In this document: positions 1 through 7,178 of the stretch, one piece after another
How the letters are laid out: the number at the start of each line of letters is the position of its first letter
How positions within the stretch are numbered: the first letter of the stretch is position 1
DNA from: Candidatus Omnitrophota bacterium
Lineage (GTDB): Bacteria > Omnitrophota > Gorgyraeia > Gygaellales > Profunditerraquicolaceae
Reading direction: 5' to 3'
Assembly: GCA_016782485.1 (NCBI GenBank)
Contig: JADHYK010000006.1
Span: forward strand, 1 to 34,100
DNA: 34,100 nucleotides
Translations under genes and position numbers: made by a program
Notes under the pieces: model-generated
Seen by the model: the letters and a program-made list of their open reading frames with translations, nothing else
Told to the model about the DNA's origin: nothing
The model's database searches: none

Positions 1-90
1 TGGCGTAAAGTCGCGATGCCGAAAATTTTTTAATGCGCGCTCACAAACCCTCCGCAGGATATATCAAAAGCCTGGCTCTTTTGCGGCTGG

Positions 91-270
91 CAAGGCTCGG
101 GATTTCGAGGGACGTAGAGGCAAGGAGCGGGCATGGTTCTCGCAGCCGGCTCCAAAATTAAAAAAAACGGATTTATCCACCGCCCGGCTGCGGGAGAGCG
201 ACGCAGCCGACCCGAGCGAAGCATTTCCACGCCGGGGAAATGCGAGCGTTCCCGAGAAACACGAGCCTTG
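91..270. repeat. long imperfect inverted repeat downstream of ribE
   Basis: The 296 bases beyond the ribE stop hold no convincing gene. They form a long imperfect palindrome: outer arms CAAGGCTCG (91-99) and CGAGCCTTG (262-270) match perfectly, and an inner pair GCAGCCGG (142-149) / CCGGCTGC (184-191) closes an A-rich loop. A second hairpin sits at 216-247. The short ORFs called here look like by-products of the GC-rich arms. It could be a MITE-like relic or a structured 3' end of the rib transcript; no transposase or target duplication was identified. Bases 1-90 show nothing beyond small AT-rich and CAAAAG/CTTTTG palindromes. Confidence 0.55.
216..247. repeat. hairpin with GA-type internal loop inside the long inverted repeat
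   Basis: GCATTTCC (221-228) pairs with GGAAATGC (236-243) over a 7-base loop. It is flanked by GAA on the left and GA on the right, and then GC/GC. The layout (outer pair, GA mismatch, inner stem) resembles the other hairpins at 4980, 9069, 23027 and 30744, though here the outer stem is only 2 bp. Confidence 0.4.
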
Positions 271-296
271 ACAGACGCAAAACGTCATGGAGTGAA

Positions 297-866
297 TCAG
301 CGTCTTTTGGCGAGAATGTCGAATTCGATATTAACCTTATCGGAAGGGCCTTTGAAACCGAGAGTGGTATTTTTAAGAGTATGAGGGATAATGTAGACGC
401 TGACAGCACCGGCTCTTGCATTGGCGATAGTCAGGCTTATCCCGTCAACCGCGATAGAGCCCTTAGAAAGACAGTGTTTCAAGAATTCCGGTGGAACGGC
501 AATTTCAAAGCAAAGATTGTTATTGACCAGGCTTTTCTTGCGGATAAGCCCCAAGCAATCAACGTGCCCGGTGACAAAATGCCCGGATATCCTGTCGCCT
601 ACCTTTAAACTGCGCTCTAAATTAACCTGATCGCCTGCCTTAAGACAGCCTAAATTGCTCAATCTTAAGGTCTCCGGCATTACCTCAAAAAACAGGGAAC
701 CATCTTTCTTTTCTATCACCGTCAGGCAGGCGCCGTTCACAGAGATGCTCTCGCTTACAGCGGTATCCTGCGAGACCGTATTCATACTGATTTCAAGCAG
801 GGTATTGTTGCCGCGCCGGACGATACTTTTTACCCTGCCTAATTCTTCTATTATTCCGGAAAACAT
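297..866 (-). CDS. ribE: riboflavin synthase, alpha subunit
   Basis: Catalyses dismutation of two 6,7-dimethyl-8-ribityllumazine molecules to riboflavin, the last step of the pathway, in the cytosol. The protein has the two tandem lumazine-binding repeats of the family: MFSGIIEELG at the very N-terminus with NGACLTV near residue 45, then GHFVTGHVDCLG near 95 and VDGISLTI near 140. At 189 aa it is slightly shorter than the usual 200-215. It is the last gene of the rib operon, starting 3 bases after the ribD stop; a GAGGGG element lies rather far upstream, so translation may depend on coupling. The symbol ribC is used in some lineages. Confidence 0.95.
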   Translation of the reverse strand: MFSGIIEELGRVKSIVRRGNNTLLEISMNTVSQDTAVSESISVNGACLTVIEKKDGSLFFEVMPETLRLSNLGCLKAGDQVNLERSLKVGDRISGHFVTGHVDCLGLIRKKSLVNNNLCFEIAVPPEFLKHCLSKGSIAVDGISLTIANARAGAVSVYIIPHTLKNTTLGFKGPSDKVNIEFDILAKRR

Positions 867-869
867 ATA

Positions 870-1961
870 TTATTTTATATACCCCTCCACTAAGAAATCT
901 TCTCCCAGGCGCCTGAATCTGACATCTTTTATCTTGATCGCCCTGTCTATGCGCGAAATACCCTGCCCCATCACTGAACTTATGGCATCTTTGCCCCCGA
1001 TGATTTTGGGGCTGATAAAAAATAATACCTTATCGACCAGGCCCTCATCGAATAATGAACCCGCGAGCGTGCCGCCGCCCTCGACCAGAACGCTGGTTAT
1101 ATTTAAGCGTGCCAGCTTCTTCAGCGCATCCCTGAGGTTTACCTGGCCTGCCTTTTCCTTTACCTCAAAAATCTTTGCCTTCTCCTGCAGGATCCTTCTG
1201 TTGTCCGTTTCCTGCCCTGCCTTAGAGGCAAGCGTAATAATGATTACCTCTCTCTTTGCGGTAAATATATTTGCATCCTGCGGAACGCTTAACTGGCTGT
1301 CCACTATAACCTTGACCGGCTGCTTCTTGGAAAACCAGGCATCCAGCCGGGGATTATCCACCAGCACCGTATTAACGCCGACCATCACCGCATCATAATC
1401 ACGGCGTAAGCCGTGCGCAAAGGCGCGCGATTTATCGGAAGTGATCCATTTGGAGTCCCCGTGTCTAGTGGCAATCTTACCGTCAAGCGATTGGGCGGCT
1501 TTGACGGTAACAAAGGGCATTTTTTTAGAAATATATTTAATAAAGAATTCGTTTATCTTTTCTAACTTTTCCTCCAGGATCCCGACTTTAACCTTTATGC
1601 GGTGGCTTTTTAGTATCTCAATGCCCCTGCCTTTATTCAGCGGATTAGGGTCAACCATTCCGATGACAACCTCTCTAATGCCGCTCTTTATGATTCTATC
1701 CACGCAGGGCGGGGTACGGCCGAAATGCGTGCAGGGTTCAAGGGTTATATAAAGCGTTGCGCCTTTGGACTTATCCATCGCCTCATCCAGGGCAACTATC
1801 TCTGCGTGCGCTGCCCCTGCCATCTTATGATACCCCCTGCCGAGTATCTGCCCCTTTTTTACCACCAGCGCCCCGACCAGCGGGTTGGGTGAGGTCCTCC
1901 CCCTTGCCTTAAGGGCAAGCCGCAGGGCCAGCTGCATAAAATATTCGTGGGTTTTCTGCAT
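870..1961 (-). CDS. ribD: bifunctional riboflavin biosynthesis deaminase/reductase
   Basis: Performs deamination of diaminohydroxyphosphoribosylaminopyrimidine and then NADPH-dependent reduction of the ribosyl side chain. The N-terminal cytidine-deaminase-like domain has HAE at residues 52-54 and PCTHFGRTPPC with zinc ligands C77 and C86. The C-terminal reductase domain (about 150-363) includes the AAQSLDGKIA segment and a VEGGGTLAG motif. The length of 363 aa is normal. Its ATG follows the TAA of the PHP gene without any gap, and ribE follows after 3 bases, so it is plainly part of the same operon under the FMN riboswitch. Confidence 0.96.
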   Translation of the reverse strand: MQKTHEYFMQLALRLALKARGRTSPNPLVGALVVKKGQILGRGYHKMAGAAHAEIVALDEAMDKSKGATLYITLEPCTHFGRTPPCVDRIIKSGIREVVIGMVDPNPLNKGRGIEILKSHRIKVKVGILEEKLEKINEFFIKYISKKMPFVTVKAAQSLDGKIATRHGDSKWITSDKSRAFAHGLRRDYDAVMVGVNTVLVDNPRLDAWFSKKQPVKVIVDSQLSVPQDANIFTAKREVIIITLASKAGQETDNRRILQEKAKIFEVKEKAGQVNLRDALKKLARLNITSVLVEGGGTLAGSLFDEGLVDKVLFFISPKIIGGKDAISSVMGQGISRIDRAIKIKDVRFRRLGEDFLVEGYIK

Positions 1962-2777
1962 TTAAATTTTCGCCTGCTTTAATTTTTCTACCAATTCGTA
2001 ACTTACCTTAACCGAACCGATTTTAACGTTAGGTTTGGGTTCGCCATGGTAATCCGAGCCGCCGGTAACCAGTAAATTACATTTTTTAGCTATCTCTAGA
2101 TAGTGATTAACCATACCTTGCGTATGTTCCGGATAATATACCTCCAGGCCCCTAAGGCCAAAACCGCTGAATTCGGATATTAATTCGTCATTGTTCATAA
2201 TATATGGGTGCGCCAGGACAGGTATGCCGCCTGTATCTTTAATTATTTTTATTGCCTCCTGCGGCGAAAGCCTAAAACCTAGAACATAAGCCGGGCATTT
2301 ATCGCCGATATAGATTTTAAAGGCGCCATAGATGGAATTTACCAACTTCTCTTTTACCATTGCCCGGGCGATATGCAGCCTGCCCACCGTCCCCTTCCCG
2401 GCAATGGCAAATACCGCTTCCGGCTTTAGGACAACGCCCATATTTTTTAACTTATCCGTTATTTTATAGATACGCTCGATGCGGTTTTCTTTGAGGATTT
2501 TTAATTTTTCCAGAAGGCTTGGAGATTCATAATCGATCAAATAACCCAACAGATGTATCTCGTTGCCCTTATATTCAACGGTTAATTCTATGCCGGGGAG
2601 GAGTTCAATATTTTCTTTTTCGGCTATCGCGGCGGCCGAAGGAATCCCATCGACCGTATCATGGTCGGTAATTGCGATTGCAGACAGCCCGGCCCGGGCG
2701 CTCTCGGCAACCAGCTGTTGCGGCGTATATGTCCCGTCGGAAAAAACGGTATGTAAATGCAGGTCTGCGAACTTCAC
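1962..2777 (-). CDS. PHP-domain phosphoesterase (YciV/RNase AM-like)
   Basis: A PHP-superfamily metallophosphoesterase of 271 aa. Metal-binding motifs are in the expected order: DLHLHT (5-10), TDHD (37-40), GIEL (E64), LAHPY and a C-terminal GGSDYHG. The closest known relatives are the YciV/TrpH group, which includes nucleoside 3',5'-bisphosphate phosphatase and 5' exoribonuclease activities. It starts at GTG, overlapping the TGA of the small ORF in the 2774-2860 repeat, and that repeat supplies a GGAAGG ribosome-binding site. Its place between nusB and ribD is unusual and leaves open a role in the otherwise unassigned dephosphorylation step of riboflavin synthesis. That role is inference only. 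Confidence 0.85.
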   Translation of the reverse strand: MKFADLHLHTVFSDGTYTPQQLVAESARAGLSAIAITDHDTVDGIPSAAAIAEKENIELLPGIELTVEYKGNEIHLLGYLIDYESPSLLEKLKILKENRIERIYKITDKLKNMGVVLKPEAVFAIAGKGTVGRLHIARAMVKEKLVNSIYGAFKIYIGDKCPAYVLGFRLSPQEAIKIIKDTGGIPVLAHPYIMNNDELISEFSGFGLRGLEVYYPEHTQGMVNHYLEIAKKCNLLVTGGSDYHGEPKPNVKIGSVKVSYELVEKLKQAKI

Positions 2778-2860
2778 CCCGCCCTTCCTTTCCTGTCTAT
2801 AATATACCCGCCGCTTGCCAATGTTAGCAAAACTTTTGTTTTAGGAAGGGCGGGGTTCAT
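2774..2860 (-). repeat. palindrome-ended 87-bp element with coupled 28-codon ORF, copy 1
   Basis: The ends are inverted repeats (ACCCCGCCCTTCCT against AGGAAGGGCGGGGT) around an AT-richer core. On the minus strand it is one open frame, MNPALPKTKVLLTLAS... ending KGRAG, 28 codons plus stop. Its ATG comes directly after the nusB TAA, and its TGA overlaps the GTG of the PHP gene. A second copy of identical length lies at 7720-7806. The element also provides the Shine-Dalgarno sequence of the next gene. Whether the peptide is made is unknown. Confidence 0.8.
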
Positions 2861-3277
2861 TTATTTATTCTTTTCTGTCTTTACTTTATCCAGTATTGCG
2901 TTGACAAACTTGCCGGCTTCCGAACCGGAATATTTTTTGGCAAGCTCCACCGCTTCGTTAATGGAGACCTTGGGAGGGATATCATCGCAGAAAAGAAGCT
3001 CAAAACAACCCATACGCAAAATATTACGGTCAATAACCGCCATACGCTCCAGCTGCCAGTTTGTCGCATACTGGACTATTTTTTTGTCAATTGACTCCAG
3101 GCTTGCCGCGACACCTCTGACCAGGCTCACCGTAAAGTCTTTGAGTTCCCGGTCAATATCTTCCTCTATGCGGTCACGCCAAAAATTTTCCATGGCCAGC
3201 TCATGCTTATCGCCGGTTATATCGACCTGATAAAGGATATGCAGGGCATATTCTCTGGCGCGGGTACGTTTACGCAT
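2861..3277 (-). CDS. nusB: transcription antitermination factor NusB
   Basis: All-helical NusB-family RNA-binding protein that partners with NusE (S10) in rRNA antitermination complexes. The 138-aa length is typical. The sequence carries the usual N-terminal RKRTRAREYALHILYQ stretch (arginine-rich RNA-binding helix) and the C-terminal segment IPPKVSINEAVELAKKYS followed by GKFVNAILD, which is diagnostic for NusB. It begins immediately after the ribH stop, and the ribH-nusB pair is a widely conserved arrangement. It is followed by the repeat at 2774-2860. Confidence 0.95.
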   Translation of the reverse strand: MRKRTRAREYALHILYQVDITGDKHELAMENFWRDRIEEDIDRELKDFTVSLVRGVAASLESIDKKIVQYATNWQLERMAVIDRNILRMGCFELLFCDDIPPKVSINEAVELAKKYSGSEAGKFVNAILDKVKTEKNK

Positions 3278-3745
3278 CTATTTAATCTTCGGCAATAAAT
3301 TCACCATCTCAATGGCAGACATTGCTGCATCGCGGCCTTTATTGCCGTCTTTTGTCCCGGCACGCTCAACAGCCTGCTCGATTGTATCAGCGGTAATCAC
3401 GCCGAAAATAACCGGTAACCCTACCTCCTGAGAAACCCTGGCTACTCCCTTGGATACCTCCGCAGCAATATAATCAAAATGTGGCGTCGAGCCGCGGATA
3501 ACCGTCCCTAAACAAATTACGGCATCGTAGGACTTGGCCCTGGCAAATTTCTGCGCCGCCAGGGGAATTTCAAATGCCCCGGGGACCCAGGCAAGAACCA
3601 GATCAGACTCCTCCGCACCGTGGCGCTGCAGCGTATCAATACAGCCGGAAACCAGCTCCTTGGTTACAAAATCGTTAAAACGCGAAGCAACTATCCCAAA
3701 CTTTTTCCCTTTTACAATCAGGTTACCCTCTACCGTCTTTACCAT
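3278..3745 (-). CDS. ribH: 6,7-dimethyl-8-ribityllumazine synthase
   Basis: Condenses 5-amino-6-ribitylaminouracil with 3,4-dihydroxy-2-butanone 4-phosphate to give lumazine, the substrate of RibE; family members assemble into pentamers or 60-mer capsids. The protein (155 aa) shows [21 protein letters not shown] and [12 protein letters not shown], followed by AGTKDGNKG, which together form the active site. Here the usual TxHF appears as TPHF. A strong GGAGGAGAA ribosome-binding site precedes the ATG, 15 bases after the ribBA stop. Confidence 0.96.
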   Translation of the reverse strand: MVKTVEGNLIVKGKKFGIVASRFNDFVTKELVSGCIDTLQRHGAEESDLVLAWVPGAFEIPLAAQKFARAKSYDAVICLGTVIRGSTPHFDYIAAEVSKGVARVSQEVGLPVIFGVITADTIEQAVERAGTKDGNKGRDAAMSAIEMVNLLPKIK

Positions 3746-3760
3746 CTCTTCTCCTCCTTG

Positions 3761-4981
3761 TTAATCTATATTTAAATTATGACCAAGCTTCTCCTTCTTG
3801 GTCTTCAGATACCGGTAATTCATCGGGTTGGGTTCGGTTTCTAACGGGACACGTTCAACAACGCTAAGGCCGTACCCCTCTAATCCCACTATCTTACGGG
3901 GGTTATTGGTAAGCAGCCTTATTTTTTTCACGCCCAGGTCTACTAAGATCTGCGCGCCTATCCCGTAGTCCCTCAGGTCAGCTGCATGGCCCAACGCCTC
4001 ATTTGCTTCAACCGTATCCATGCCCTTATCCTGCAGGCAATAAGCACGAATCTTATCTGCCAGGCCGATGCCCCTGCCCTCCTGGTTCATATATAATATA
4101 ACGCCCTTTTTATCGTTACCGATAATCTCCATAGCCTTGTTTAACTGCCGGCCGCAGTCACAGCGTAAAGAACCGAATACATCGCCGGTTAAACATTCAG
4201 AATGAACGCGCACAAGAACCGGTTGATTGCCGACCTCGCCCATCACCAAAGCAAGATGTAATTTATCGTTAGTAAGATCCCGGTAAAGTATTAATTTATA
4301 ACTACCGTATTGCGTAGGCAGCGTGGTCTCTGTTATTCTTTCGATCAACCTTTCGGAGCGCCTGCGGTATTCAATAAGGGCGGCGATAGTGCAGATCTTG
4401 AGGTTATTACGCCGGGAAAATTCCAGTAACTGCGGCAGGCGGCTCATCGAGCCGTCCTCATTCATGATCTCACAGATAACCCCTGCCGGATAGAGACCCG
4501 CCAGTTTCATCAGGTCAATCGTAGCTTCAGTATGCCCTGCGCGCACCAACACTCCTCCTTTGCGGGCCCTTAAAGGAAAAAGATGCCCGGGGCGGATTAA
4601 ATCCTCGGGCTTAGACTGGGGGTTAATCAGAACCTCTATCGTGCGTGCGCGGTCATAAGCTGAGATACCGGTGGTTATGCCTTTAGCGGCATCAACAGAA
4701 ATCATCCATGCGGTCTTAAAAGGGTCCTCCTGGCGCGGCTTCATACCGCTTAACATGGGCTCCAGCGCAAGCTGTTTTAGCCTCTCTTCTTCCATCGGCA
4801 CACAGATAAGCCCCCTGCCGTAGGTAGCCATAAAATTTAAATCCTGCGGCCCGGCAAAAGAAGCGGCAATCACCAGGTCGCCTTCATTCTCGCGGTCCTC
4901 ATCATCCACCACCACGACCATTCTGCCGTTTTTGAAGTCTTCTAATATTTCCGGAATAGTATTAAACATAAGTGAAGACAT
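3761..4981 (-). CDS. ribBA: bifunctional 3,4-dihydroxy-2-butanone 4-phosphate synthase / GTP cyclohydrolase II
   Basis: Makes both precursors of lumazine, from ribulose 5-phosphate and from GTP. The RibB domain (about 1-205) has the acidic [10 protein letters not shown] metal-binding loop and GHTEATIDL. The RibA domain (about 206-406) has the zinc site C-x10-C-x-C in [18 protein letters not shown]. The start is uncertain: the ATG at 4981 overlaps one arm of a hairpin (4980-5011) and has no Shine-Dalgarno sequence, while an in-frame ATG at 4969 would remove only four residues. It is the first gene of the rib operon, controlled by the FMN riboswitch at 5169-5364. Confidence 0.95.
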   Translation of the reverse strand: MSSLMFNTIPEILEDFKNGRMVVVVDDEDRENEGDLVIAASFAGPQDLNFMATYGRGLICVPMEEERLKQLALEPMLSGMKPRQEDPFKTAWMISVDAAKGITTGISAYDRARTIEVLINPQSKPEDLIRPGHLFPLRARKGGVLVRAGHTEATIDLMKLAGLYPAGVICEIMNEDGSMSRLPQLLEFSRRNNLKICTIAALIEYRRRSERLIERITETTLPTQYGSYKLILYRDLTNDKLHLALVMGEVGNQPVLVRVHSECLTGDVFGSLRCDCGRQLNKAMEIIGNDKKGVILYMNQEGRGIGLADKIRAYCLQDKGMDTVEANEALGHAADLRDYGIGAQILVDLGVKKIRLLTNNPRKIVGLEGYGLSVVERVPLETEPNPMNYRYLKTKKEKLGHNLNID

Positions 4982-5011
4982 AATTTATGGAGCGAAGCGA
5001 ACATAAATTAT
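4980..5011. repeat. hairpin with GAGCGAAGCGA core at the ribBA start
   Basis: Arms ATAATTTATG (4980-4989) and CATAAATTAT (5002-5011) are exact complements. Between them lie GA, the very stable mini-hairpin GCGAAGC (4992-4998), GA and one extra A. The arm overlaps the first ribBA ATG, so in mRNA it could hide that start codon. Confidence 0.65.
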
Positions 5012-5023
5012 CTATCTGAACTT

Positions 5024-5073
5024 ACCCCGCTCTTTCTTAATATTTCATTGGTATTTCTTAGAAAGGGCGGGGT
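5024..5073. repeat. palindrome sharing the CCCCGC ends of the 87-bp elements, different core
   Basis: ACCCCGCTCTTTC (5024-5036) faces GAAAGGGCGGGGT (5061-5073), one wobble apart. The ends match those of the repeats at 2774-2860 and 7720-7806 (ACCCCGCCCTTYCT), but the core is shorter and unrelated, and no frame is conserved. It lies in the untranslated leader between the riboswitch terminator and ribBA. Confidence 0.6.
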
Positions 5074-5084
5074 TAATTCGCACA

Positions 5085-5123
5085 TTGACTTACTCATCCG
5101 CTTACGGCGGATTCGTAAGTCAA
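5085..5123. repeat. two-tier hairpin in the ribBA leader
   Basis: Outer arms TTGACTTAC / GTAAGTCAA, then TC/TC (GA/GA on the minus strand), then inner arms ATCCGC / GCGGAT over a 5-base loop. It is nearly identical in outer sequence and layout to the hairpin at 30781-30823 behind argS, which marks both as members of one dispersed family. Confidence 0.7.
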
Positions 5124-5132
5124 ATGCTCATT

Positions 5133-5158
5133 AAAAAACCCGAAAGGATATCTTCGGG
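5133..5158 (-). terminator. riboswitch-controlled intrinsic terminator
   Basis: On the minus strand CCCGAA, an 8-base loop and TTCGGG are followed by six T residues. The 5' arm with its extension, CCCGAAGAT (5150-5158), is also exactly complementary to ATCTTCGGG at the 5' edge of the aptamer (5352-5360). That gives a ready antiterminator when FMN is absent. Confidence 0.85.
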
Positions 5159-5168
5159 CAAAGGAACC

Positions 5169-5364
<196 letters not shown>

Positions 5365-5399
5365 TGATATTAGTATACCATTAAATCTTATCTTGTCAA
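5365..5399 (-). promoter_or_regulatory. promoter of the riboflavin operon
   Basis: TTGACA (5394-5399 on the minus strand), 16 bases, TATACT (5372-5377), with a predicted start near 5365, just at the aptamer. The -35 box is the complement of the pncC -35 box and lies on the same bases. Confidence 0.75.
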
Positions 5400-5428
5400 T
5401 ACAATAAAAAATGTTTATAATAAAGCTT
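5393..5428 (+). promoter_or_regulatory. promoter of pncC, overlapping the rib promoter
   Basis: TTGTCA (5393-5398), 17 bases, TATAAT (5416-5421). The predicted start (about 5428) falls on the base before the ATG at 5429, so the mRNA would be leaderless. Confidence 0.7.
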
Positions 5429-5896
5429 ATGGAACCCCTTATAAATCATATACATAGCCGCCTGATAAAAAAAGCAATTACAATTGCTGTGGCTGAATCC
5501 TGCACCGGAGGAATGCTCTCTAAAACCCTTACCGATATCTCCGGCAGTTCCGCTTATTTTATCCTGGGCATAGTCGCCTATAGCAACTGCGCAAAAAAAT
5601 CGATTCTGAAGATTCCCGCTAAAATCATCTCCCTGAAAGGCGCTGTTTCGCAGGAGGTCGCCTGCAGGATGGCGCGAGGGATAAGAAAAATCGCTCGCAC
5701 AGATATCGGCATAGGCGTAACCGGCATCGCCGGCCCCTCTGGCGGCACAGCCGCAAAACCCGCCGGAACGGTATTTATTGCCATAGCCAGCCAGGACAAG
5801 ACAGTGAGCAAAAAATTCCGCTTCCGCGGCCGCCGCACATACGTAAGACAGAAAGCAGCCAACAAGGCGCTGGAATTATTGAAAAGGTTTATTTAG
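5429..5896 (+). CDS. pncC: nicotinamide-nucleotide amidase, stand-alone CinA C-terminal domain
   Basis: Hydrolyses nicotinamide mononucleotide to nicotinate mononucleotide in NAD salvage. The 155-aa protein is the CinA/PncC domain alone, with AESCTGG near the N-terminus, SGSSAYFILGIVAYSN and GVTGIAGPSGG; the N-terminal MoCF-like half of full CinA is absent. I start it at 5429 and not at 5411, because the ATG at 5411 lies inside the promoter, upstream of the -10 box. No Shine-Dalgarno sequence is present, in keeping with leaderless translation. It is divergent from the riboflavin operon. Confidence 0.9.
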   Translation: MEPLINHIHSRLIKKAITIAVAESCTGGMLSKTLTDISGSSAYFILGIVAYSNCAKKSILKIPAKIISLKGAVSQEVACRMARGIRKIARTDIGIGVTGIAGPSGGTAAKPAGTVFIAIASQDKTVSKKFRFRGRRTYVRQKAANKALELLKRFI

Positions 5897-5930
5897 CGAC
5901 TGGCTTGGCTGGGAATACAGAGATCGGTAG

Positions 5931-6103
5931 AAACTCAAGCCCGGCTCTGAACGAGCATAAGGCGCGCAGGAGCACGCATATGAGGCGAGACTTTTTAGGG
6001 CTTCTCTTCTTTGAAGCCCCCTGTGGGGGATGGGGGGACCAACCCAAAAAGTCGAGACGAATGCGACGAGCACCGCAGTGAGAGAAGAGCCGGGATTGAG
6101 TTT
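5931..6103. repeat. 173-bp long inverted repeat between pncC and thpR
   Basis: The outer arms of 18 bases match at 17 (AAACTCAAGCCCGGCTCT at 5931-5948; AGAGCCGGGATTGAGTTT at 6086-6103). A second stem pairs GACTTTTT(A)GGG (5989-6000) with CCCAAAAAGTC (6043-6053), and the centre holds CCCCC-TGT-GGGGG. The 230-base gap between the two genes has no other content that I recognise. It may be a MITE-like relic or a structured RNA; no terminal direct repeats are obvious. Confidence 0.6.
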
Positions 6104-6126
6104 AAAACCGAGTGATTATTTGAAAT

Positions 6127-6699
6127 ATGAGAGCTTTTATTGCCATAGAACTGCCTAAAGAGATCAAGGATGCACTGAGCACGCTGCAGGAGGAGCTAAA
6201 ATCCAGCGGCGCGGACGTCAAATGGGTAGCGCCGGACAACATCCACCTCACCTTGAAGTTCCTCGGCGAAATAGACGATAAAAAAGCCGACGAGGTCTCA
6301 AAGATTATCGAAGAGGCCGCCAAAAACAACGTTTCATTTATTATCCGCCTTGCCTCTGTAGGCGTATTCCCGAAGATAAATTATCCGCGGGTAATCTGGG
6401 CGGGAATAGATACGGGCGGGAGGGAATCTGAAAAATTAGCCGCAGGACTCCAGGAACAATTAGCGGCAATCGGCATCCCCAGGGAAGAAAGGCCCTTCTC
6501 CTCCCACATTACCATCGGAAGGGTCAGGTCCCTGCAAAACAAGGATAAATTAATCGAAGGATTAAATAATCTGACGGGTTATTTCGAAGCCAAAAAGCCG
6601 CAGTTTCCGGTCAACAAAATCACTCTTTTTAAGAGCACGCTTACCCCAAAAGGCCCGCTCTACGAAATTCAAAAAGAAGCCAGCCTCAAAGCCGCCTGA
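6127..6699 (+). CDS. thpR: RNA 2',3'-cyclic phosphodiesterase (LigT/2H family)
   Basis: Opens 2',3'-cyclic phosphate ends of RNA to 2'-phosphate; some relatives also ligate tRNA halves through 2'-5' bonds in vitro. Both catalytic HxTx motifs of the 2H superfamily are intact: H40-L-T42-L and H127-I-T129-I. MRAFIAIELP is the classical N-terminus, and the length of 190 aa fits. No Shine-Dalgarno sequence precedes the ATG, and the region upstream is the long inverted repeat. Its 3' end runs 31 bases into convergent pgpA. Confidence 0.95.
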   Translation: MRAFIAIELPKEIKDALSTLQEELKSSGADVKWVAPDNIHLTLKFLGEIDDKKADEVSKIIEEAAKNNVSFIIRLASVGVFPKINYPRVIWAGIDTGGRESEKLAAGLQEQLAAIGIPREERPFSSHITIGRVRSLQNKDKLIEGLNNLTGYFEAKKPQFPVNKITLFKSTLTPKGPLYEIQKEASLKAA

Positions 6700-7178
6700 A
6701 GTATGATATTGGTATATAAAGCTGCGACGATGTCATCAACCATCACCCCGAGGCTCCCCTCTAACCCCTGCAGCCTTCCGGCAGGATAAGGCTTCAATGA
6801 ATCAAGGATACGAAAAACTATAAATCCCGCAAAGAGGACCCTTAGATTATAATAAGGTAAGAACGCCAGGCTTAACAACATCCCGCAGACCTCGTCTATT
6901 ACGATACAGCCGGCATCTTTTTTCTTAAATACCCTCTCGGCAGCTGCGCAGGACATAAATCCCGCCGCCATCAAAATAAAAACAGACAGCGTATAAACAA
7001 AAGGGCTATCCCCGATAAAATAGAATATAAACAGCCCTGCCAGGCTGCCGAAAGTGCCGGGGATAAAGGGAAGGTATCCGGCCCCGAAGAAACTGCTTAT
7101 AATTTTGACGCTGATTTTGGGAAGTTCCAATGGCGTATAGCCTGCTAGATGAGGGCAATTATCTTGCGGTTGGCCCAA
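6669..7178 (-). CDS. pgpA: phosphatidylglycerophosphatase A
   Basis: Dephosphorylates phosphatidylglycerophosphate to phosphatidylglycerol at the inner membrane. Family motifs visible are GAGYLPFIPGTFGSLAG, IVIDEVCGMLLSL and the C-terminal GVMVDDIVAALYTN, with several membrane helices. The called start at 7178 is TTG and overlaps pgsA by 34 bases. A second TTG at 7128-7130 (before the ELPKISVKII segment), 15 bases after the pgsA stop with a weak AGCAGG upstream, would give a more typical N-terminus. It follows pgsA, the enzyme that makes its substrate. Confidence 0.93.
   Translation of the reverse strand: MGQPQDNCPHLAGYTPLELPKISVKIISSFFGAGYLPFIPGTFGSLAGLFIFYFIGDSPFVYTLSVFILMAAGFMSCAAAERVFKKKDAGCIVIDEVCGMLLSLAFLPYYNLRVLFAGFIVFRILDSLKPYPAGRLQGLEGSLGVMVDDIVAALYTNIILQAALRLASF

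Noticed and set aside
30-230. 66-aa minus-strand ORF near the window start
   Set aside because: Lies in the arms of a long inverted repeat, with no ribosome-binding site and no recognisable domain.
655-1398. 247-aa plus-strand ORF
   Set aside because: Antisense shadow of ribE and ribD, both of which have full family motifs on the other strand.
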